DNA of 64,000 bases from Streptomyces rubrogriseus (lineage in GTDB: Bacteria > Actinomycetota > Actinomycetes > Streptomycetales > Streptomycetaceae): positions 4,650,001 to 4,714,000 of the forward strand of contig NZ_CP116256.1 in NCBI RefSeq assembly GCF_027947575.1. The letters run 5' to 3'. Of this stretch, positions 1-13,302 are shown one piece after another (the first letter of the stretch is position 1; each line of letters begins with the position of its first letter). Position numbers and translations under genes: made by a program. Under the pieces are notes generated by a model. It searched no databases. It saw only the letters and a program-made list of their open reading frames with translations, and was not told the DNA's origin.

Positions 1-1804
1 CCGTGCTGCTGCTCTGGGCGTCCCAGAGGGCGGCGTACCGGCCACCCGCGGCGACGAGGTCGTCGTGACGGCCCTGTTCGGTGACGCGTCCGTCCTCCAG
101 GACCACGATCCGGTCGGCGGAGCGGACGGTCGACAGCCGGTGGGCGATGACGAGCAGGGTGCGGCCGGCCGCGAGCGCGGACAAGGCGTCCTGGATCAGT
201 GCCTCGGAGTGCGGGTCGGCGTACGCGGTCGCCTCGTCGAGCACGAGGACGGGGGCGTCGGCGAGCAGGGCTCTGGCGATCGAGAGGCGTTGTGCCTCAC
301 CGCCGGAGAGGGTGACGGCCGTGCCGAGTTCAGTCGCGTAGCCGTCGGGCAGTGCCGTGACGCGGTCGTGGATGCGGGCGGCGCGGGCGCACCGCTCGAC
401 TTCCTCGTCGGTGGCCTCGGGGCGGCCCAGCCGGATGTTGTCGGTGACGCTCGCCCGCAGCAGCCGTACGTCCTGGAGGACGAAGCCGACCCGGCGGTAC
501 AGCTCGGTCGCGGGGATGTCGCGGAGGTCGGCGCCGCCGAGGGTCACCGTGCCGGCGGTGGCGTCGTGGAAGCGGGGCAGGAGCGAGGCCAGGGTGGACT
601 TGCCGGAGCCGGAGGGTCCGACCAGCGCGGTGACCGTGCCGGGGGCGAGATCGAGGTCGACGTCGCGCAGGACGTCGGTGCGCCCGTCGTAGGAGAAGGT
701 GACCCCGCGCAGCCGGACGTGGTGGCCGTCGGGCAGGACGGGGGTGGCGGGCTCGGGGAGGGTCGGGGCGTGCAGCAGCTCCGTGATGCGTACGGCGGCG
801 GCCTGGCCGGCCCGGATCTGCTGGATGCGGGGGCCCACCACGCCCATGGGGGCGGCGACGGCGGGGCCCAGCAGCAGGAAGGGGACGAGTTCGGCGCCGG
901 TCATCCGGTCCTGGGTGACGAACACGGCGCCCACCACGGTCAGGAGCAGCAGGACCACGGCCGGGGCGACCACCAGCACGGCGGCGGTGGAGCTGACCAG
1001 GGTGGTGCGGACCCAGCGGGAGAAGAAGTCGGCGAAGCCCTCGGTGGCGTCGACGAAGCGCTCGTGGGCCTTGCGGCCGCGGCCGAAGCTCTTGAACACG
1101 GCGATGCCGGAGGCGAATTCCACGGCGGCGGTGGAGATCCGCCCCAGCGCGGCGCCGAACTCGGCCATCTGGGCAGCGGCGCCCGCCATCGCCCGGCTGA
1201 ACAGGAGCACGCCGAGCAGCAGGGGGACGACGCTGACCAGGGCGAGGCGCCAGTCGACGGTGAACAGGTAGGCCAGGGCCAGGACCGGTGCGGTGAGTAC
1301 GGCGACGACGTCGAGCAGGGTGTGGGCGAACAGCGTGTGCAGCGCGCTCACGTCGTCCTGCACCGCCTGCTTGACCTCGCCGGTGCCCCGGTCCGTGAGC
1401 CGGCCCAGTGGCAGCCGTCCGATGTGCCGGGCGAGCCGGCGGCGAAGGGCGAGCTGGAGGTCGTTGTCGGCGATGTGGGCGAGGGCGCCGGCCGCGGTGC
1501 CGCACGCCAGGGCGAGGAGCCCCGCCGCGCAGGCCAGCGCGACCAGCGGCCACAGGGTGTCACCGTCGGCGGGGGTGCCCGTCGTGAGTCGGCCGGCGAT
1601 CTCGGAGACGGCGATGAACGGGACCACTCCGGCCAGGGCCGCGACGGTCTGGAGGCCGACGGAGACGGCCAGTCGGCTCCGGACGGGACCGGTCAGCTCG
1701 CGCAGGGGACGCGGGGGGTGCGTAGGTGCCCCGGTGCCCGCGCCGGGGGCTGCCGGGGCCCGGGACACCGGACCCGGGCCGGTCTCGGGCGGTTGTGACT
1801 TCAC
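1..1804 (-). CDS. ABC transporter, fused membrane-ATPase half-transporter (YbtPQ/IrtAB-like), truncated by window edge
   Basis: About 601 residues are visible and the stop lies off the left edge. The N-terminal half is an exporter-fold membrane domain with several hydrophobic segments (roughly residues 40-330). The C-terminal half is an ATPase with Walker A GPSGSGKST, signature LSGGEAQR and Walker B VLVLDEATAYAD. That DEATAYADPHSE form is typical of siderophore half-transporters such as YbtP/YbtQ and IrtA/IrtB, which import metal-loaded siderophore despite an exporter fold. The GTG start overlaps the stop of the methyltransferase gene (GTGA), so it belongs to the metallophore operon. A partner half-transporter would be expected just outside the window. 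Export of the product is the alternative role. Confidence 0.88.
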   Translation of the reverse strand, partial: MKSQPPETGPGPVSRAPAAPGAGTGAPTHPPRPLRELTGPVRSRLAVSVGLQTVAALAGVVPFIAVSEIAGRLTTGTPADGDTLWPLVALACAAGLLALACGTAAGALAHIADNDLQLALRRRLARHIGRLPLGRLTDRGTGEVKQAVQDDVSALHTLFAHTLLDVVAVLTAPVLALAYLFTVDWRLALVSVVPLLLGVLLFSRAMAGAAAQMAEFGAALGRISTAAVEFASGIAVFKSFGRGRKAHERFVDATEGFADFFSRWVRTTLVSSTAAVLVVAPAVVLLLLTVVGAVFVTQDRMTGAELVPFLLLGPAVAAPMGVVGPRIQQIRAGQAAAVRITELLHAPTLPEPATPVLPDGHHVRLRGVTFSYDGRTDVLRDVDLDLAPGTVTALVGPSGSGKSTLASLLPRFHDATAGTVTLGGADLRDIPATELYRRVGFVLQDVRLLRASVTDNIRLGRPEATDEEVERCARAARIHDRVTALPDGYATELGTAVTLSGGEAQRLSIARALLADAPVLVLDEATAYADPHSEALIQDALSALAAGRTLLVIAHRLSTVRSADRIVVLEDGRVTEQGRHDDLVAAGGRYAALWDAQSSST

Positions 1805-2529
1805 TTGACGAGTACTCCGATTTCGGGGATGGGCCGGCCGCCCGCCTCGGTGATGCGGCGGCTGGTCATGCCGGCCTCGCGGGCCAGGCGGGCGACGTCG
1901 AAGGTGTGCCAGTCGTAGCTGTCGGCGACCTCGCGCACGGTGCGGCCGTCGCGCAGGACCTTCCAGGTCGTGGTGAACCGCATGGCGTCGCCCTCGGTGG
2001 GTTCGCCGCCGATCCACCACTCGTAGGTCTGGCGGCCGATGGTCTCCCGCAGCGACATCACCGGGGGGATGTGGCGGGGCGAGGAGACGCCCATCAGTTC
2101 CACGACGATGGGCGCGCCGTCCGGCAGGCGGTCCGCGAGACGCTTCCACAGGGCGACGCGTTCGGGCACGGTGAGGTGGCCGGCCACGCCGAAGACGACG
2201 ACGGCGGACAGCCGTTCGGGCAGGACGAGGTCCTGCGCGGCGCCGTCGACCACCGTCACCCTGCGCCTCAGGTCCGGGTCGCGGGCGACCCGGGAGGTGA
2301 GCATGGCCCGCATGGTGGCCGACGGTTCGGCGGCGAGGATCTCCGCCTCGGGGAGTGCGGCGGCGACGACCTCGGTCACGCGTCCGGTGCCCGCGCCGAT
2401 CTCCAGGACCGGGCCGTGCGTGACGTCCAGGCCCGTCAGGACGCGGGTCAGCGGGGGGCCGCTGCTGGCGGTGTGCCGGGTGGCGACCAGCTCGTAGAAC
2501 TCGGCCGAGGTCGAGTAGTAGTCGATCAC
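1801..2529 (-). CDS. SAM-dependent methyltransferase of the metallophore cluster
   Basis: A 242-residue class I methyltransferase. The SAM-binding motif VLEIGAGTGRV is near residue 45, followed by the acidic strand end AEILAAEPS. It closely resembles the C-terminal domain of the fusion protein at 4614-6629: both share SAEF(Y/F)(E/D)LVA, AEILA(A/C)EP and RA(M/V)LTSRV. The two are therefore paralogues inside one cluster. It starts 10 nt after the thioesterase stop and overlaps the ABC gene. It should methylate the assembly-line product or a building block; the target atom cannot be read from sequence. A third methyltransferase domain sits inside the second NRPS. Confidence 0.85.
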   Translation of the reverse strand: MIDYYSTSAEFYELVATRHTASSGPPLTRVLTGLDVTHGPVLEIGAGTGRVTEVVAAALPEAEILAAEPSATMRAMLTSRVARDPDLRRRVTVVDGAAQDLVLPERLSAVVVFGVAGHLTVPERVALWKRLADRLPDGAPIVVELMGVSSPRHIPPVMSLRETIGRQTYEWWIGGEPTEGDAMRFTTTWKVLRDGRTVREVADSYDWHTFDVARLAREAGMTSRRITEAGGRPIPEIGVLVK

Positions 2530-2539
2530 GAAAGTCTCC

Positions 2540-3373
2540 TCACGGGGTGCTCGGCCAGGTGCGCCGGGCGTCCGTGGTCAGCGAGGGGTCCATCCTGCGC
2601 AGCACGGTGGCGACCACCTCGCGGCGTCGCGGCGTGAGGTAGAAGTGGTCGCCGGGGAAGACCCGGACCTCGGTGCGGGCGGTGGTGAGGTCCGCCCAGC
2701 CGCCGGCCCCCGCGCGGCTGCGCCGCTCGCCGAGTTCCGGGTCCGCGTCGCCGGTCAGCACGTGGATCGGGCAGGACAGCGGCGGCCGCGCCCCGGGCCG
2801 GTGGGTCTCGATGATCCGGTAGTCGTGGCGGACGGCGGTGAGGACGAGGGAGCGCAGCCCCGGGTCGTCGAGGACCTCACGGCTGGTGCCGCCCAGCCTG
2901 GCCAGTTCCGCGCACAGCACGTCGTCGTCCTGGCGGTGCAGGTGCCCGGTCACCGCGGTGCCGGGGGCGGCCCGGCCGGAGGCGAAGAGCCGGCGCGGGC
3001 CGGGGGCTCGGCGGCGGTCCAGTTCGTGGGCCAGTTCCCAGGCCACGGCGGAGCCCATGCTGTGTCCGAAGAGGGCGTAGGGCCGGTCGAGCAGCGGCAG
3101 TACGGCGTCCGCCACCGCGGTCACCAGCTCGCCCATGCCGGCGCTCTCCGGGTCGTCGAAGCGGTCCTCGCGGCCCGGGTACTGGATGGCGACGAGTTCG
3201 ACCTCCGGGGGCATGAGTGCCGCCCAGGGCCGGTAGAAGCCCGCACTGCCGCCGGCGTGCGGCAGGCAGATCAGTGTGAGCCGGGAGGCGGAGCCCTCGT
3301 TCCACCGTCTGATCCACGGGCTGTCGGCACGCCCGGCGCGGGCGGAGGAGTTCGACGGGGAGGCGGCGGTCAC
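2540..3373 (-). CDS. Type II thioesterase (PchC/GrsT-like)
   Basis: A 277-residue alpha/beta hydrolase of the type II thioesterase family, which clears wrongly loaded or stalled carrier proteins on NRPS lines. Visible features are the oxyanion region CLPHAGGSAGFYRPW, the nucleophile GHSMGS (Ser about 105), the acid region TGDADPE and the C-terminal HFYL histidine. The GTG start overlaps the P450 stop (GTGA); a longer reading would run deep into the P450 gene and is unlikely. Position and family match PchC of pyochelin and the YbtT thioesterase of yersiniabactin synthesis. Confidence 0.92.
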   Translation of the reverse strand: MTAASPSNSSARAGRADSPWIRRWNEGSASRLTLICLPHAGGSAGFYRPWAALMPPEVELVAIQYPGREDRFDDPESAGMGELVTAVADAVLPLLDRPYALFGHSMGSAVAWELAHELDRRRAPGPRRLFASGRAAPGTAVTGHLHRQDDDVLCAELARLGGTSREVLDDPGLRSLVLTAVRHDYRIIETHRPGARPPLSCPIHVLTGDADPELGERRSRAGAGGWADLTTARTEVRVFPGDHFYLTPRRREVVATVLRRMDPSLTTDARRTWPSTP

Positions 3374-4605
3374 CAGGTCACCATCAGTTCTTCGAGGCCG
3401 AAGGTGGCCGAGTCGTGCTTGACGACGACCTGGTCCCGCTCCCCCGCGAGGCGCAGCGTGGGGACGCGGCGGACGAGTGTCTCCAGGGCGACCTCCAGCT
3501 CCAGCCGCGCCAGGTGCTGGCCGATGCACTGGTGCACTCCGTAGCCGAAGGCCACGTGGTGGTTGTCCGTGCGGTGGAAGTCGACCCGCTCGGGGTCGTC
3601 GAACTGCTCGGGGTCGTGGTTGGCACCGGCGAGGAGCGCGATGACGCCGTCGTCGGCGGGGACGGTGCGGCCGGACAGCTCGATGTCCTCGGCGGCGACG
3701 CGCAGCGGAATGGAGTCGGCGACGGACAGGACGCGCAGGAGTTCGTCGACGGCCGCGGGCATCAGGGCGGGGTCCTTGCGCAGTTCCGCCGACAGCTCCG
3801 GCCGGTCCAGGAGGAGCAGGGTGCTCAGGGCGATCATGCTGGTGGTGGTCTCGCGGCCGGCGTTGATGGTGATGCCGAGGGTGGACAGCAGCTGCTCCGT
3901 CGTCACGTTGCCGGGGACCATGTGGTCGGTGACGAGCTTCGAGATCAGGTCGTCGCGGGGTTCCTCCCGGCGCTCGGCGACCAGCCCGGCGAGCAGGCCG
4001 AACAGGCCGCCGAGGGCCTCGGAGACCTGCTCGGCGGTGCTGTTGCGGGAGCCGGAGATCCGGGTGACGTCCCGGAAGAACTCCAGGTCGTGCCGCGGGA
4101 TGCCGAGCAGTTCGCAGATCACCGACGTGGAGACGGCGTTGGCGTACGCGCTCACCAGGTCCACCGGGCCGCCGGCGGCCAGCATGCCGTCCAGGATCTC
4201 GTCCACCCGTGCCTGTACGGCGGGCCGCATCGCTCGGACCCGGCGCACGGTGAACGCGGGCAGGAGCATGCGCCGGTAGCGGGTGTGCTCGGGGGCGTCG
4301 GTGCGGATGAAGGGACGGAACCTGGCCCCGGCCTCCTGCTCGCCCTCGCCGAGAGCGGGGAAGCCCGGGCGGCGGATGTCGGCGCTGACGCGCGGGTCGG
4401 AGAGCAGTTCCCGTACGTCGTCGTAGCGGGTCACCACCCAGGCTTCCCGCCGGGTCGGCAGGGTGACGCGGGCGACCGGGTCGTCGGTGCGCAGCGCGGC
4501 GTACTCCGCGGGCGCGGCGAAGGGGCAGCCGCGCCGGATCGGGAAGTCGCGGGGCGGGGTGGCGCCGGGGGTGCGGGAGGCCGCCGGGGATTCGGGGGGT
4601 GTCAT
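3370..4605 (-). CDS. Cytochrome P450 of the metallophore cluster
   Basis: A 411-residue soluble bacterial P450 of normal length. The haem-binding loop is FGYGVHQCIG with the thiolate Cys about 360. The I-helix reads NAGRETTTS near 248-256 and the ExxR pair is E288/R291. It needs electrons from a ferredoxin, and the small ferredoxin at 27013-27234, which heads the import operon of the same cluster, is the obvious candidate. The ATG start lies 8 nt after the fusion gene, and its stop overlaps the thioesterase start. Pyochelin and yersiniabactin pathways lack a P450, so this enzyme marks the coelibactin branch and probably oxidises the aryl or thiazoline scaffold. The substrate is unknown. Confidence 0.93.
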   Translation of the reverse strand: MTPPESPAASRTPGATPPRDFPIRRGCPFAAPAEYAALRTDDPVARVTLPTRREAWVVTRYDDVRELLSDPRVSADIRRPGFPALGEGEQEAGARFRPFIRTDAPEHTRYRRMLLPAFTVRRVRAMRPAVQARVDEILDGMLAAGGPVDLVSAYANAVSTSVICELLGIPRHDLEFFRDVTRISGSRNSTAEQVSEALGGLFGLLAGLVAERREEPRDDLISKLVTDHMVPGNVTTEQLLSTLGITINAGRETTTSMIALSTLLLLDRPELSAELRKDPALMPAAVDELLRVLSVADSIPLRVAAEDIELSGRTVPADDGVIALLAGANHDPEQFDDPERVDFHRTDNHHVAFGYGVHQCIGQHLARLELEVALETLVRRVPTLRLAGERDQVVVKHDSATFGLEELMVTW

Positions 4606-4613
4606 CGTGGTCC

Positions 4614-6629
4614 TCAGCCGTGGGTGGAGGTGGAAACGGGGGCAGGGGTGTTCGGGGCGTCCGGTGCCCGGGTGAGTACGGCCAGCGGGGGTGCTCCGGG
4701 GCGGGTGGGCAGGGTGCGGGCGGTCATCCCGGACTCGGCGACCACCTCCTTCAGCCCGAAGGGCGCCCACCGGTAGGAGTCGTGCACCTCGCGCTCCGCC
4801 TCGGTGGCGTCGTCGCGGTAGACGCGCCAGGTGGAGTGCAGGCGCATCACGCCGTCCTCGGTCTCGTCCGGCGCTCCGCCGAACGACCACTCGTAGCGGT
4901 GCCGCCCGGCGGTCGTGGTGGCGAGCCTGGTCTCGGGGAGGGTCAACGGCTCCTCGAACTGCATGAGTTCGACGACCACCAGTCCGCCGGGTGCCAGCCG
5001 CCGGTTCAGTCGGCGCCAGAGCCTGGCCCGTCCGTCGGCGTCGAGGTGGCCGAGGACGCCGCACAGCAGGACGGCGCTCACCCGGTCCGGGAGCTCCAGG
5101 TCGGGCGCGGCGTCCGCGGTGACGGTGACGCGGGAGCGCAGGTCCGGGTCGCTGAAGACCCGGCTGGTGAGCACCGCGCGCATACCGACCGCCGGTTCGC
5201 AGGCCAGGATCTCGGCGTCCGGCCGGGCCCGGGCGACGGCCTCGGTCACCAGTCCGGTGCCGGCGCCGATGTCGACCACGGGGCCACCGCTCAGGTCGGC
5301 GTCGGCCAGGAGCGCGGCGACGGCGGGTGCGCTCGCGGTCGCGGTGTGCTCGGCGGCGACGAGGTCGAAGAACTCGGCCGACGGGGTGTAGGGCGAGGCG
5401 CTCGAAGGGGCGCGGGTGCGGTGTGCGTCGGCGCCGTCCGTGGCCGTGCGGTGCGTGTCGGCCCCATCCGGGTCGGCGCCGTCCGTGGCCGTACGGTGCG
5501 TGTTGATTCGAGCCGTGTCGACGCGGTCCGTGTCGGCGCGAGTCCCCTCCGGGGCGGGGAAGACGTCGCTGACCGCGAGGGGCCGCGGGGTGGCCGGACG
5601 GACGATGTCGGGCGGCCCGAGCCGTGCGGCGAGGTCGGTCCAGATGCGGCACACGGCCAGGTCGTACTGCCCCGCGCGAAGGGCGTCGCCGCCCTGCTCG
5701 ACGGCCGCGCGGAGCCCGTCGAGAGCATGACCGACCGCTTCCGGCCACAGGTCGGAGAAGACGGTGCGGAAGGTGCCCGTGGTCCCCACCACGGCCGTGG
5801 TGCCCAGGCCCAGGTGGCCGGTGCCGGGACCGTCGAGGACGAAGCGCCGGTCGGCGTCACGTCCGACGTGCAGCCGGGGACTCCACAGCACGGGGCCGTG
5901 GGTGTCGGCCAGGGTGAGGACTCCGCCTTCCGTGCCGATCGAGATCCGGTGCCAGTGCAGTGCGTGGTTGTCCCGGTCGGACGGGTCGAGCTGGTGGTGC
6001 ACGCGCAGGGTGAGGGGTACGCCCGCCAGCATGCCGTGCAGGGTGCGGAACGGCTGCGGACCGATGTCGGCGGGCAGCGGAGCCGGGTCCGCGAAGCGCC
6101 AGGGCCGCAGGGTGCCCATCGCCCGCCCGAGGACGTCCACCAGGGGGTGCATCAGGTGGACCGGGGTGGCGGCGTCCACGAAGAGCGGGCGCTGTTGTGC
6201 GACGAGCCTGCGGGCGGCGTCGACGAAGTCACGGACCGGGGCGACGTGCGGGTAGTGGGTGTTGAGGCGGTACTGCACTCCCCGGCGGCGTGCGTGTGTG
6301 AGGTTGTCGGTCAACTCGGTGAGGTGGACGGGGTGTTCCTGGAGGACGTGGATGCCCCGGTCCATCAGCGCCCGGGCCAGCTCGGTGCCCTGCCCGCCCG
6401 AGATGGCGGAGCTCACCGCCACGCACGCGGCGTCGATGCCGGCCGGGAGGTCGGCGACGTCCGTGTAGTGGGGGACGCCGAGTCGCTCCGCGCAGGCCCG
6501 CGAGGCGGCCGAGCCCCGGCTCAGGATGCCGGCCGGCGCGTATCCGGGGCGCCGGTGGACCGCCTCGGCGTAGAAGCGGCCGAAGTTGGTGCCGCAGACC
6601 AGCACCCTGAAGGGCGTCGATGTGTTCAC
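4614..6629 (-). CDS. Thiazolinyl imine reductase fused to SAM methyltransferase
   Basis: A 671-residue two-domain protein. Residues about 1-365 are a Gfo/Idh-like NAD(P)H oxidoreductase beginning RVLVCGTNFGRFYAEAV, matching thiazolinyl imine reductases (PchG, Irp3/YbtU), which reduce one thiazoline ring to thiazolidine while it is still tethered to the NRPS. Residues about 425-655 are a class I methyltransferase (VVDIGAGTGLV) paralogous to the protein at 1801-2529. The domains are joined by a low-complexity Thr/Asp/Ala/His-rich linker encoded by near-identical 32-nt repeats. PchG and Irp3 are free-standing, so the fusion is notable. The GTG start overlaps the preceding stop (GTGA). Confidence 0.88.
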   Translation of the reverse strand: MNTSTPFRVLVCGTNFGRFYAEAVHRRPGYAPAGILSRGSAASRACAERLGVPHYTDVADLPAGIDAACVAVSSAISGGQGTELARALMDRGIHVLQEHPVHLTELTDNLTHARRRGVQYRLNTHYPHVAPVRDFVDAARRLVAQQRPLFVDAATPVHLMHPLVDVLGRAMGTLRPWRFADPAPLPADIGPQPFRTLHGMLAGVPLTLRVHHQLDPSDRDNHALHWHRISIGTEGGVLTLADTHGPVLWSPRLHVGRDADRRFVLDGPGTGHLGLGTTAVVGTTGTFRTVFSDLWPEAVGHALDGLRAAVEQGGDALRAGQYDLAVCRIWTDLAARLGPPDIVRPATPRPLAVSDVFPAPEGTRADTDRVDTARINTHRTATDGADPDGADTHRTATDGADAHRTRAPSSASPYTPSAEFFDLVAAEHTATASAPAVAALLADADLSGGPVVDIGAGTGLVTEAVARARPDAEILACEPAVGMRAVLTSRVFSDPDLRSRVTVTADAAPDLELPDRVSAVLLCGVLGHLDADGRARLWRRLNRRLAPGGLVVVELMQFEEPLTLPETRLATTTAGRHRYEWSFGGAPDETEDGVMRLHSTWRVYRDDATEAEREVHDSYRWAPFGLKEVVAESGMTARTLPTRPGAPPLAVLTRAPDAPNTPAPVSTSTHG
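5427..5503. repeat. 32-nt direct repeat encoding the inter-domain linker
   Basis: Two 32-nt copies, 5427-5458 and 5472-5503, differ at one base and begin 45 nt apart. They encode THRTATDGAD-type peptide repeats between the reductase and methyltransferase domains. The period is a multiple of three, so copy-number change would keep frame and only alter linker length. Confidence 0.85.
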
Positions 6630-7773
6630 AGCACGCCCTCTTCCACCCGGTCGGCACCGGCCGCCGCTCCAGTGGGCCGGAGGTCGGCGACGTTCCCGTC
6701 GCGCAGGTGCCGCACCACGGCGTCGGGGTCGAGCACGTCGCAGGCGAAGTGCACGCCCGCCGGTACCCCGGCCCGCAGCACCGCGTCCACCGCGAGCGCG
6801 CCCACCGCCGCGGTGAGCCGGTAGCTGCTGGCCGTGCGCAGGGTCAGTCCCGCGGTGGCCGGACGCCCCGACACGGTGCCCGACAGCTCGAAGTCCATGA
6901 CGTACCAGGGCTTGCGTCCGGCCAGGTCCAGGTCGGCGGCGAGGATCAGCCGGTCGGCCAGCTCCGCCGGGTCGTCCCCGGCGGCGAGGCGGCCCGGCAG
7001 CTGGTTGAGCAGCGCGCGTACGGCGGGGCCGGGGTGGACGTTGTACCAGTCGAGCCGGTCGAGGCCGAGGAGGGTGGCGAGGCGTTCGCTCTCCTGGCTG
7101 AGGTAGGGCTGGAGGGCCACCCGGCCCGGGAAGGACCGGTGTTCGGCGTCCTCGGCCGTGCGCAGGGCGCGCGGGACGCGCCGGCCGCCGCGGACGGCGG
7201 CGAGGGCCTCGCCGTAGGCCGCGCCGTCCGCGCCTCCGGAGGTGAGGGAGAGCATGAGGTCGTGCGCCACCGTCGGCGAGCAGGTCTCCAGTCCGCCGCA
7301 GTGCGCGCTCAGGGCGGAGCTGCCGTCCAGGCCCTGCCCGGCCAGCCAGCGGGGCAGGAGGCTGGACAGGCCGGGCAGGGCTCCGGCGGACAGGACGACC
7401 GTGCGGCCGTCGCGGGCCGGGTCACCGGCCTCGCGGAGGTCTTCGGCGGCCGGGTCGTCCCCGGCCACGTCGACGCAGTCCGCCGCGGCGGCGAGTGCGG
7501 CGGAGGCCACCGTGGCGCGCAGCCGGTAGGTGGGCCCGACGCAGTTGAGGACGATGTCGCAGCCCTCGGTGAAGGCGCGCAGGCCGTCCGGTGCGTCGGC
7601 GTCCGCCCACACGGCCTCGTCACGGCCCGCGGGTTCCTCCTCGGCGACCGCGCGCAGGGTGGAGACGGTCCGGCCGCCCAGGCGGAGCCCGGTGTGGCCG
7701 AGCGCGCGCAACTCGCGTACGGCGGCGCGGCCCACCGCCCCGGCGGCACCCAGGACTCCGATCACGGGCTTGG

Positions 7774-7777
<4 letters not shown>
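6626..7777 (-). CDS. Saccharopine dehydrogenase-like NAD(P)-binding oxidoreductase
   Basis: A 383-residue protein starting with a Rossmann motif (VIGVLGAAGAVGRAAVREL) and followed by the saccharopine-reductase-like pattern in which a nascent acid or imine is guarded (IVLNCVGPTYRLRATVASAAL, then CVDVAGDD). The ATG start overlaps the stop of the second NRPS (ATGA), so it is tightly coupled to the assembly line. Family members reduce imines or aldehydes or act on amino-acid-derived substrates. I remember a gene of this type at the same place in the coelibactin locus. A second reduction on the product, or precursor supply, are both possible. No exact reaction can be assigned. Confidence 0.8.
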
Positions 7778-13298
<5,521 letters not shown>

Positions 13299-13302
<4 letters not shown>

